Assembly: GCA_022393335.1 (NCBI GenBank)
Contig: JAJEKB010019173.1
Coordinates: 1 to 64,000, forward strand
Source: Macrotrachela quadricornifera
Taxonomy: Eukaryota > Rotifera > Eurotatoria > Philodinida > Philodinidae
Direction: 5' to 3'
Length of the DNA: 64,000 nucleotides
The notes under the pieces were generated by a model. That model saw only the letters and a list, made by a program, of their open reading frames with translations. It ran no database searches and was not told the DNA's origin. Of the stretch, positions 47,804 to 57,703 are shown piece after piece; positions within the stretch are counted from its first letter, which is position 1; the number at the start of each line of letters is the position of its first letter. A program made the position numbers and the translations under genes.

Positions 47804-50341
47804 GTGAGAATACAGCTAGTTAGTTGGAAAGAATAGAGGAATCGTTTTTTACTTTCACCACACATGTAGAAAAATGGTATCCATTGATAAGCTTTTTCCG
47901 GTCTTTCATTTTAGCTCGCAGAAATTCTTTATCCGACCCAAACCCGTGAAGTCTAGCCTCGCTCCGCCTGAGACCCACGTGTTTTTTTTGACTGTCTCTC
48001 CCGACCCGGATCGCCCGCATACTGAACCATATCCGTACCCCGCCCGACCCGACGCATCTAAAAAAATTATCTCCGCCCGCCCGTCCCTCCGCGGGGCAAA
48101 ACCGGTGCACCGCCCATCTCTGATAGATATAGCAAAGTGACAGAATCTTTTTTACCACCCTATATGCATGATTTGGTCAAATACTCGGCGAAATTAAATG
48201 ATAAATGAATCTACGTTGCATGTAAACATTAAATCTAATTATATTATTTTGCCTTTTCTGTTTGATAATCATTATTTCATGTTCTTCTTGTAATGTATCA
48301 AAGACTGGCAACATTTGTTTCTTTTTTCATGCTTTTCTTATAGATACAATTGAAGAATAAATTAGTAATAAATTGAATACTATAAATCTCTTAAGATCCC
48401 TTAAAGATTTACAAAATCTATATCACTCTCACTTCTTTTTATTAAATTTCAACTCCATTTTCGTTCACAATTTGATTCTTCGTATAAAGTCTGTACACAG
48501 CATGACGAAATGCCAGATTCTTTTTTCTTTTCACATTGATATTTCGAGAAAAATTGCATATTGAAATAATAGTAATCGACTTTCAAATATTTAATGAATA
48601 GTACCAAAAGCAGAATGCAGAAAAACTAAAAATAAATTTCTGAAATTAGTTTAAATCTCAATACTTTTACTCTAAAATTATTTGGTAGTGCAGAATAGAA
48701 ATATTGTGTGTATTTTACTCTCAATTCTTGACAAAGAAGTATCAGTTTGCCATAAATTTGTTATTTAATTTATAACACAATTTTTGAATGATAATACATC
48801 AGTACCTGAGTGCAAAATTCACTTGGATCAATTGAACTTATTATATTAATTTTTTAAAGAACCTCAATAAGGTTACTAAAAGCGTTAGTGAAAGAAAAGA
48901 TGCCTAGACAATTATTATGCATTGAAACAGTTTAAATAATCCAATTTTAAGATAAATAACAAAGAACGAGCGAAGTAATTGAAAAACTCAGTCAATAATT
49001 ACGCAGAAATATATACCTAAAATAACGATGTAAGTGCATTTTTTACTGTTTACCTACTTATAAAAATTTATATACTTCATTTGTTTTTTATAGGTTAGCT
49101 GTTACGAATTGTGATTATGATTATTTAATAGATGTAAAGAAATTGAAAGAATAATAATCATTCTTATTATTATTTCTAGAATCTATTAAAATACTATATT
49201 TGTATTTCTTTTCTTTTTTCTTAGACTATGAAAATAAGAACGATATCATTGTTTATTTCAACGATTGTTAAATATAGAAAGATGCATCATAAAATCTGGC
49301 GTATTTTATCCAAAACGATTCTGCCTTGAATTTGAAACTAAATAATACGACAAGAAAATATTAAATATATCAAATATGTTTTTTTTTCTTAAATACTTCC
49401 ATGAATAAGATTAAACGATACGATAGTTTATTCCACCATTGTAATCGTTGTACTCTGTTCATAAATAGAGCAATTTACAACAGTTGAATAAATGTAAGCA
49501 TAATCTAATTATTTAACTTTTGTAGTTGTTGAAATATATTTCTTTTTATGATTTTATCGTTTCAACTGAGCTTCTTTCTATGAGATATTCTAATACTGAT
49601 ATCTATCAGTAAATGCAAATCTACACAAAAAAAAAGACCTATGAGTGTTAAAAGTGGATCACTAGAAAAAGAAAATTTCATTTTTTATTTTTCGTTAATT
49701 CCATTAACAATATGCGAATATCTTTCAAGTCTGTTTAAAAAGTGTTGTTATTACTCAATTGGCAATTGTATATAATATATAATGATAAGTTTTCACAAGT
49801 TTACAACCTTAGGTGTTACTCTGAAATAGATAACTATATATTACATATCCAATTCAAATTTAAACACTCCTAATTCTCATCGATTATGAAAAAAAAAAAT
49901 TATTATTGAATTTAATACAATATTACTTGATTATCTTTTTTTATTAGTAAAGGAGCTCACAAAATGAAAACGAGCTTATCTCATTATTATTAATTAATCT
50001 GTAGAACGAATTCTAATCTGACTGGTCAAGAAAGAAAAAAAATACAATTTCATTTTTCTTTTCAATTTGATTGGTACTAATAATTTGTTAAATGACGAAT
50101 GTTCATTTTTCTCTTTCTCTCTTTTTTCTTCTTTTATGAGCACTATTAATTGGTTTATTTGTCTTCAAATATAGAAAAGCAAAATATATATTGCTCATTT
50201 TGATCTTTGCCTTACCGTGTGTGAGTATATATATTGAAGAGTCAAAGAAAAAGAAATTATGAATTCGCATAACTGTAAGTGAATTTAATTGACGTAATTT
50301 GTTAGACAACAATCGCAGCTTTTTTTTTCCAAATATCTTTT

Positions 50342-51341
50342 ATGTTATATTTAAATAAGCAATGTCTTTCTCGATATTTAGTTTATTATCCACAACATTC
50401 TGAATATCAAGCAACAATGAATAAACATCAATTTCATGATTCAGGTATTGTTGATGAAGGTCTTTCAGATGAAACTGGTTCAACAGAAGAAGATTTAAAT
50501 CATCAAGAAAATCATTCTGGTAATTAATAAAAAAAACAAAACGAAAATGAATAATTTTTCTATTTATATAATAGATGAGAATGACGTACCAAAAAAACCA
50601 AGTCAATCATATCTTGAAATAATTGCCGAAGCTATTTTAAAAGCACCAAAACGTATGATGCAATTATATGAAATTTATAGTTATTTTCAACGAAAGTAAA
50701 CAATTATTAAAATTTTTATATAAAAAAAAAGAATTGAATTGGTTTTATTTTTTTAAAATAGATATCGATATTTTGCTGAAGATGTTAATAAATCATGGAA
50801 AAATAGTGTAAGACATAATTTATCTTTAAATGATTGTTTTGTTAAAGCAGGACGTGGAAGTAATGGAAAAGGGCATTGTAAGAATATATATAAAAACAAA
50901 TTATTTTTTAAAATATTTTATTATTTAGTTTGGCGTATTCATGAATTAGCTGAAAAAGATTTTGAACAAGGTCGTTTTCGTCGTCGTCGTTATCGACAAC
51001 AAATTCGACAATTACAAATGCATTCATCATCATATGATACTCAAGCAATGTCATCATCATTTTATCCTTCAAATTCATATTATATGTATTCACCACCACC
51101 ACCACCACCGTCTTATCATACAATTTATCCAACATCAAATAATTCATTAGAAAATAATCATTCAATTAGTCCAACAGAAACATCATCAATGTCAAATTTT
51201 GGTATGACATCTTCAACACCAATATCTTATCCATTCTATGATCCATATTCAACATCATATTATCCAACATCTTATCAACAACATCATCCGATGGCTTTAT
51301 CATATACAAGTCAAAATGATTCAATTCATTTTGATCCTTAG
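50342..51341 (+). CDS. Divergent forkhead (FOX) transcription factor
   Basis: Four exons, about 265-270 residues; ATGs at 50342 and 50417 are in frame and either could start. An acidic N-terminus precedes the winged helix (roughly residues 70-160): [69 protein letters not shown]. The recognition helix [13 protein letters not shown] is canonical, while the first helix is unusual ([10 protein letters not shown] for KPPYSYIALI). A basic [10 protein letters not shown] patch after the wing is a likely nuclear signal. The tail is Ser/Tyr/Pro-rich with a PPPPPPP run, consistent with activation. The subfamily is unclear. Two introns interrupt the forkhead domain. Confidence 0.88.
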
Positions 51342-52423
51342 TAACTGTCTCTTGAACGATTTAAGTTTTATTTTTCTTGTTATGATTATTGTATATATTT
51401 CTCTATAGAATAAATTCTTTACGTTTGATACTCAAAATAAAAGAATTAAATGATGAGCGGAAATGATAAGCATAAAATACTCGCAAGACGATTAGTTATG
51501 ATAATTTAAAAAAGAATAAAAATGAATTTCAATAACGATCAAACAATAGAAAATTAGAAGAAAAAAAAACAGATAGTGTGAAATTGATGTTCTAGTCGGC
51601 ATAGAACAGAATGGCTTATCGAAAAGTGAAATATTGCCTATAGGTTGTTATGATACTTTACACGTAACTCAACATTATTTCTCAATTAAACAAACAACAG
51701 CAGGAGACATACTTATGTTTCTTTATGTTCACGCTTAAGATTAATCCGATATTCTATTCGTATTGTTTATGTGTGTGTGCCGAAATAGTAAACGAGATTA
51801 AACTAATATTAATATTCTATTCGAATAATTGGAACAAATTTACTTATGAAATAAAATATAAGTAAAAAAGAAAATTTATTGAATCTTTCTATCAAGAAAA
51901 TAAGATAGTGATGATAGAACTTTTCGCTTGATCTAAATAGAATAACATAGAAAATAGTCATTCGATAGATATACAAAGGTGAAAAAGTAGGGAAAGATTG
52001 ACAATATTAAAATCATACAAACACTATTCGAATAGCCTACGTTTGAAAATAAGTCTAAACTATCGTCATGATAATTATGTATAAGTCGTACATGATATGA
52101 TCATATATGATTATTTACAACTATCATAGCATTTGTGCTAAAAAATTTGAGCTTTGAACGCATGAGAAATAACATTACGAAATCATTTAATTTCGCTATT
52201 CTATTTACTTTTCATAGAGAATATTGTTAAAAATTTTTATCGACTGCCATTTATTGGTATACATTATCCATTGGTATTTTCGAAATAGATTAAACTTATT
52301 GTATATGATTAGTTTCGTTATTTTATTCTCGATGTTATTTTATTGTTTATTTCGTTCAATAACAGTATAAAATAAATATATTCTCAGATGACAAAGAGAA
52401 AATCGAAAGGATTAAAATATTCT
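51342..52423. other. Convergent intergenic region, forkhead gene to EEF1D
   Basis: 1.08 kb of AT-rich DNA with AATAAA hexamers after the forkhead stop. No gene, repeat ends or structure recognised. Confidence 0.5.
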
Positions 52424-53887
52424 TTAGATTTTGTTGAACGAAACAATATCAACGGATTGAACATAATCTTCAAATTCACAAATTTTTTCTTCAAGAAAAT
52501 CAGTACCAATCTAAAAGAAATCTTTTTATACAAAAAAAGAATACATTAAAAAAACAATCTTCTTTACTTTATCATCTTCAACAACACAACCAATTTGTAA
52601 TTTTTTAACACCAAAAGCAACAGGTAAGAATTTAGCTATAAACAAATAGTTATTCAAAAAAATAAATATATTCATTTTTGTTTTTACTTACATTGTCCCC
52701 AAACAAGACCATCAGCTTCAATTGATCGTACTGATTTTTCCATAGCATTAAGATCAGTTTCATCATCCCATGGTTTAACATCTAATACAATTGTACTTTT
52801 GGCAATGATGTGTTCTTCTACAAAATAAATTTATTGATTATATTTAAAATTTTTTCGAAAAATGAATATTTACTTTTTGATTTCTTTGCTGCATACTCAG
52901 CTAAACGTTTTTTTGTTTCTTCACTTTGTTCTTCATCATCTGAACCAAATAAATCAATATCATCAGCATCAGCAGCAGCTGGTTTTGGTTCAGCTGGTTT
53001 CTTAAAAATAAAAAAAAATATAAAAGAATCCAGAGTTGTAGCCAAGGAGAGGATCGAGCTCTCTCTTGAGAAATAAATTTCCTTGCGGAAAGTAAAATAA
53101 ATAAAATTTTTGCGCCTGAGAAAAGTGCTTTTTGCCATGGTGGCTTCCTTAGAAAAAAAAAATTTCTGACTACGGGCTTGATAAAATCTTATTCTATATG
53201 TATATGTATCTGACCCCGCTAGTTATTTGTTTGGTTATTTCAAGTTGTTCAACACGTTGTTTAAGATCATCAAGCATTTGTAAAATATTTTGATGGGTTT
53301 TTTCAATTTTTTCCAGACGTTGTTCAGCAGTCATATTCATTGTACCAGATGATGGTATCATCGAATCGGTATTATTAATAATTTTTCTAACGTCCCGAAT
53401 TTGTTCGCTTAAACTTGCCTGCAAGATTTACGAGAAATTTTAGGACGTTTGCAGAAAGATATATGCACTCACATATACAAGCAGGCGTATATGAAGCATA
53501 AGGGAATTTAAACAAAATATATGGATTCAAGGATAACAAGGAAAGCAAGTGGCTATATATATAAATAGGTGTAAAATAGACAGGAGAAGTCTTGATATAT
53601 AAAAACAAACGTCATGCCAGATGTATGTTTTTCTTTTTATTAAGGAAATGCAAACAAACCTTTTCTTGTTGTTTTGGTTGTTCAGTTATTTGTTGTTTAA
53701 CTTGTGTAACCGTTGAAGGTGTATGAGTTACTTTTTGGTTCTAAAATATAAAAATAATTCATAGAAATACTAAAAAAAAAAATAAATGTTAATAAAAATT
53801 TACAAAAGCTGTATAATGTGTTTGTTCAGCAAGTTCAACTTCATATTTTTGAAACCAAGTATTAGCATGAATTAAATGTTCAAGCAT
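52424..53887 (-). CDS. EEF1D: Elongation factor 1-delta
   Basis: About 260 residues in seven or so exons. The N-terminus ([22 protein letters not shown]) resembles the start of eEF1D. A leucine-zipper coiled coil follows ([27 protein letters not shown]). Then come the acidic region with [13 protein letters not shown], the EEF1B linker ([11 protein letters not shown]) and the GEF domain ([57 protein letters not shown]). It ends [12 protein letters not shown]. It is the nucleotide exchange factor that reloads eEF1A with GTP. The zipper separates delta from beta. An acceptor TTTCAG lies 36 nt before the ATG, with MED11 ending only 106 nt further upstream. Confidence 0.94.
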
Positions 53888-54029
53888 TATTTTGTTTTTT
53901 TTAGAAAGCAAAGAAAAAGAAATCTGAAACATAAAATTATACATTTATATATATACTTTTTTTTTCTTTACAATCTTTCAGATATGTATGATGTAACATT
54001 TCTTAAATAATTACGAAATTTTATTTTTT
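53888..54029 (-). promoter_or_regulatory. Probable trans-splice acceptor between MED11 and EEF1D
   Basis: On the minus strand a poly(A)-type AATAAA lies a few bases after the MED11 stop. About 90 nt later, TTTTATGTTTCAG ends at 53924. Then a 36 nt leader reaches the EEF1D ATG. No EEF1D exon lies upstream. Confidence 0.6.
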
Positions 54030-54425
54030 TTAAAGTTGAGCTAATTGTCCTTCAAGTTCTTTAACACGTTCTCGACTTCGTTGTAATTCTGAATTATTTT
54101 TTAATTCATATAATTTATTTCTTATTGTTTCTGTTCTCATTGAAGCTAAATTAAAATCTAACCATGAACCATAACATGAATCTTCATGTGGTAAACCTGA
54201 TGATATACGTTCTAAATTTGCTACACTTGTATGTAATAATTGTTGAACCATTTGTGTATTTTCTGAAAAACTTCGAACTAATGGTTCAATTTGTTCACGA
54301 GATATTTGTTCCGAACTTAATTGTTTAACAATATCACCAGCATTCCAAAGCATTTTAGTTAATTTATCTTCAGCTGTACGTAATTGATCAAGTGTTTGAG
54401 ATGTTGTATTAGTAAAATCCGTCAT
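54030..54425 (-). CDS. MED11: Mediator subunit 11
   Basis: 131 residues in one exon; human MED11 has 117. Helix 1 has LRTAEDKLTKMLWNAGDIVKQLSSEQ. A second and third helix follow (LVRSFSENTQMVQQLLH, SVANLERISSGLPHEDSCYGSW), ending in a long charged helix (RERVKELEGQLAQL). The LPHE-x-S-x-Y segment is the clearest MED11 signature. It pairs with MED22 in the Mediator head and supports preinitiation-complex assembly. It diverges from PHF5A, 283 bp away, and probably shares a transcript with EEF1D downstream. Confidence 0.86.
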   Translation of the reverse strand: MTDFTNTTSQTLDQLRTAEDKLTKMLWNAGDIVKQLSSEQISREQIEPLVRSFSENTQMVQQLLHTSVANLERISSGLPHEDSCYGSWLDFNLASMRTETIRNKLYELKNNSELQRSRERVKELEGQLAQL

Positions 54426-54708
54426 TGGAAAATAATAATCATAATATAATAATGATCGTTTATAATACGTTTTAAGTAAAACAAGTTTAAAGATTATGAT
54501 TGGTTAAAAAAATTTTTTTTTATTAAATAAAAATTTAAAATTAAAAAAGTAAATTAAAAATTTTGAATTAATTTTTTATTAAAAAAAAATTTTCCCTCTA
54601 TATAAGAAATTTCTATTGGTTAATTAATAAACCAATGAAAAAATAAACTATAATAGATATTTCATAAATTCGAAATACAATAGAATAATTTCATTATTAA
54701 AATTAATA
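54426..54708. promoter_or_regulatory. Bidirectional promoter of MED11-EEF1D and PHF5A-CD2BP2
   Basis: 283 bp between two divergent start codons, very AT-rich. CCAAT-type boxes: ATGATTGGTTA at 54496-54506, then ATTGG near 54615 and CCAAT near 54631 facing each other. A TATAAGAAA-like run lies near 54600. No acceptor precedes MED11 or PHF5A convincingly, as expected for first genes. Confidence 0.55.
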
Positions 54709-55041
54709 ATGGCAAAACATCATCCTGATTTAATATTTTGTCGTAAACAAGCTGGTGTTGCAATTGGTCGTCTTTGTGAAAAATGTGATGGTCGATGTGT
54801 TATATGTGATTCATATGTTCGTCCAACAACACTTGTACGAATATGTGATGAATGTAATTATGGTTCATATCAAGGTCGTTGTGTTATATGTGGTGGTCCA
54901 GGATGTTCAGATGCATATTATTGTCGAGAATGTACAATTACAGAAAAAGATCGTGATGGTTGTCCAAAAATTGTTAATTTAGGAAGTGCGAAAACAGATT
55001 TATTTTATGAAAGAAAAAAATTTGGATTTAAAAAACGTTAA
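54709..55041 (+). CDS. PHF5A: PHF5A, SF3b 14 kDa zinc-finger subunit
   Basis: 110 residues in one exon, the same length as human PHF5A and almost identical ([57 protein letters not shown], ending KKFGFKKR). The many CxxC pairs form the three zinc sites of the knot. It sits in the SF3b complex of the U2 snRNP next to SF3B1 near the branch-point adenosine, where splice modulators bind. This degree of conservation in a fast-evolving genome is typical of the protein. It is the first gene of the pair with CD2BP2. Confidence 0.98.
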   Translation: MAKHHPDLIFCRKQAGVAIGRLCEKCDGRCVICDSYVRPTTLVRICDECNYGSYQGRCVICGGPGCSDAYYCRECTITEKDRDGCPKIVNLGSAKTDLFYERKKFGFKKR

Positions 55042-55128
55042 ATGTATCTTTTGTTTTCTTCAAGAAATAAATGAATAAAAAAATATATATATATAGATAT
55101 GTCATTTTGTTATTCTAGATTAATAATT
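55042..55128 (+). promoter_or_regulatory. Probable trans-splice acceptor between PHF5A and CD2BP2
   Basis: After the PHF5A stop come two AATAAA-type hexamers (near 55064 and 55075) and a TA run. TTTTGTTATTCTAG follows, ending at 55118, and an 8-10 nt leader reaches ATGGATG. Intergenic length is 87 bp. PHF5A has no introns, and no donor within it is needed for the downstream gene. Confidence 0.65.
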
Positions 55129-56434
55129 ATGGATGATAAAAAGAAACGTAAAGTTACTTTTGCTGAAACAAATGAAGATAATAAAAAACAAAAAAATCAG
55201 AAAAATGATACACGTTTACATAGTGGAAAATATACATTAGATAGTGATGAAGATGATGATGATGATCAAGGAAATATTAAAGAAATGAATCAAGATGAAC
55301 TTGATGGTAAGTTTATTTCGAGAAAAAAGAAAAAAGAAATTTTATTTTATTTTATTTTAGATATTGGACAAGAACATGCTACAATTGGATTTGATGATGA
55401 TGTCAAAATTACACCATTTAATATGGATGACGAATTAGATGAAGGACATGTTGATGAAACAGGATGGTATCAATGGAAAAAGAAAGACGTATGTTTATCA
55501 GCTATTGAAAAATTATTCTATAATTTCAGTTATTTTTAAATTTATTATTTTCATATTATAGAAAGATGAAGTTCATGATGCATGGCTTGATGAAATCGAT
55601 TGGACAAATGTTAAAAATTATAAATTAAAAAATCCTGAAGGAACTGAAGATGATCTTGATGATCCAACAAAAACAAATTCATCTAATGATGATGAAAATG
55701 ATGATACAGATGTAAATGAATTTAATGAAAAAAAAACTATTGAATCAATGCTTACAATAATGCAACCAGGTGAAACAGTTGTTCATACAATAAAACGACT
55801 TGGAGTAGTAGTATCAAAGTAAAAAAAGAAACTTTTTTTTTTTTTCTTATAATATTTATTTTTTTTAAGTAATAAACCTAAACAATATGGAAAAAAATCA
55901 AAATCATTACCAGAGAAAAATTCAACATCAACAATAATTGAACAAACACCAGAAGAAATTAAAAAAAATAAACTTTTATTAGACGAAATGTCTGGTCTTG
56001 CTGATCAATTTGTATCAAATGGTGAACTTGATATTTATCAAGAAACTTATGAACGTCTTAAATCAAAACTTGATCGTATTAAATCATCAACTAATTCAAA
56101 AACAACAACAAATTCATCATTTGATATGTACGGTGATACTGAAATTTCATCATCTGTTAATAAATCATTACCATCATCATCATCAAATACAAATAGTAAC
56201 AAAATATATTTTATTTTGTAAATCTTTACTTTTTTTTTTGTTTTAGCTTCATCAACTATTCTTTGGGAATATACAACAAATGAAAATTTACAAGGTCCAT
56301 TTACAACTGAACAAATGATTCGTTTAATAAATACTGAAGGAAAATTAGATAAAGATAAAGTACGTTGTCGTCGTGTTGGCACAGAACAATTCTATTCAAT
56401 TAAACGAATCGATTTTGATCTTTATCTTGATTAA
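55129..56434 (+). CDS. CD2BP2: CD2BP2 / U5-52K, GYF-domain splicing factor
   Basis: Five or so exons give about 345 residues; human CD2BP2 has 341. A Lys-rich start (MDDKKKRKVTFAE) leads into HSGKYTLDSDEDDDDD. The family block follows: ATIGFDDDVKITPFNMDDEL, EGHVDETGWYQWKKKD, VHDAWLDEIDW. MLTIMQPGETVVHTIKRLG is also typical. The C-terminal GYF domain (about residues 275-345) has LWEYTTNENLQGPFTTEQM and FYSIKRIDFDLYLD; it binds proline-rich peptides of spliceosomal Sm and SF3b proteins. It is a U5 snRNP component lost during B-complex formation. Its partner upstream, PHF5A, is also spliceosomal, so the pair may be co-regulated as a unit. Confidence 0.93.
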
Positions 56435-57703
56435 AACAATCAGTTGTAAATAATTTTTTTTTTCTTATTCGTTCAATAAAAACAACAAAACAGTGGCTAT
56501 CTAAGATTGTCAGATATTATCTATTATGAATTTCTTGTGTATGCAATCCAAGGTTTATTTCAAAATTTTACAAATTGAATGAAAGATTAAAGAGAAATAA
56601 TTGCTGAAGTAAATAGTCATAAACAAATCTTAACGATGAGAAATGATAGATCAGCCGCTTTTTCCATAAACTATATCCGCTTGCAACATCTTTGTTCTTT
56701 TGATTATTTGTTTTCTGGAACTCACATATGAAAAATGTGAGTGTAAGTTTTAAGTCGAAGTTTTGCGGCTCCCACCTCCCCCTCTCCATCACTAGCAGGC
56801 ACGATACAGAAATTGGTTCCTATGTTTATTTATCTGCAGGGCTGTCACGACCGGGAGGGCGCGGAGAGATGCCTCCCCCAATCTTGAGAAATTTTTTTTT
56901 TTTTTGCTTGGCACTTTTGAAAAATTTTTGTCCCCCCTCCCAATCGTTAGCCCCTCGCGACAGCTCTGTGTATCTGAAGCTCAAGTGTTGAAAGATATGT
57001 GAGTTCCACATTTTAGTCCCAAAGTGACTGCGCTGACAAGCTTTTTTTATTGAGATTCATGTGACGATAGAGGAATACGAAATCATTTCATAGACTTTTA
57101 TAGGATTAGCGAAAAAAACAATATTTTATAGGAGAGTCATTGGCGTAGGGAAATCATAGAAAATAAGGTGTATTTGAAGGTTTCTGTTATTAAATATCGG
57201 TTTTCGTGTAAAATTAGGAAACCAAGGGAAAAATTTGAAGGATAAAAAGTTAAGAGAAAGTAGAAGACAAATTTTCATGAGAAAGATTTTCCTCTAGTCA
57301 ATGAACCTTCTATAAAATATTGATTTTTTTACTAATACTAAAAAAGTTCACGAAATCATTTCGTGTTCCTATATCCTCATATAGATCTCAATGAAAAATA
57401 CAAAATTATCAAACGAACAAAAACCTTGCGAGAGTAAAGAGATAAGCTTTAATTCCTTTCTAAGATATCAAAAGATTGCTCTTGAAGTTCTATAGAAAAT
57501 GATATACTTCATAGCCATGAAAAAATCATATTGAAATAATTTTTTTTCAGTGTTTATTTGTTATAAATATAAAAAAGATAAGTTAGATGTTAATAATATA
57601 TATGAAAGAGAAAAGTCGGTATAAAGAAAAAAAAAAAAGATAATGAAAAATCAAAATATTTCTATATATATATATAATAAACTCATTCTCTTCAATCATT
57701 GAT
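56435..57703. other. Convergent intergenic region, CD2BP2 to A2M-like gene
   Basis: 1.27 kb with both 3' UTRs. Family B copy 4 occupies 56715-57048. The remainder is AT-rich with no gene. Confidence 0.55.
56715..57048 (-). repeat. Repeat family B, copy 4
   Basis: Arms TGGAACTCACATAT (56715-56728) and its complement (56995-57008) bound a GC-rich interior with GGGCTGTCACGACCGG and CCTCCCAATCGTTAGCC. Read on the minus strand, interior and outer flank (AAAAAGCTTGTCAGCGCAG at 57048 inward) align with copy 1 along most of the length. Confidence 0.8.

Larger units (their letters stand above)
46692..48122 (-). mobile_element. Broken hAT transposon
   Basis: The left end CAGAGACGTGTGGGGCA and the right end (complement CAGAGATGGGCGGTGCA) form imperfect terminal inverted repeats of the hAT type. 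A transposase fragment lies inside on the minus strand (47612-47803). The ends are GC-rich against the AT-rich host. Flanking 8-mers (ATTCCAAT and ATAGATAT) do not match, so any target-site duplication has decayed or one end is shifted. Length 1431 bp, too short for an intact hAT. Confidence 0.75.
41852..50341. other. 8.5 kb gene desert rich in mobile-element remains
   Basis: I found no intact gene. It holds family B copy 3 (42334-42535), a decayed Penelope-like reverse transcriptase (about 44650-44970) and a broken hAT transposon (46692-48122). The rest is AT-rich and unassigned. The frame at 45770-46021 (83 codons) has no recognisable domain. The stretch 48200-50340 is very AT-rich and looks like plain upstream or intergenic DNA. 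Confidence 0.55.

Noticed and set aside
46684..48130. 8 bp target-site duplication of the hAT element
   Set aside because: Flanks ATTCCAAT and ATAGATAT match at only half the positions, so I do not claim one.
47820..48158. 112-codon minus-strand frame rich in Arg and Gly
   Set aside because: It overlaps the right end of the hAT element and runs past its boundary. No transposase motif is present.
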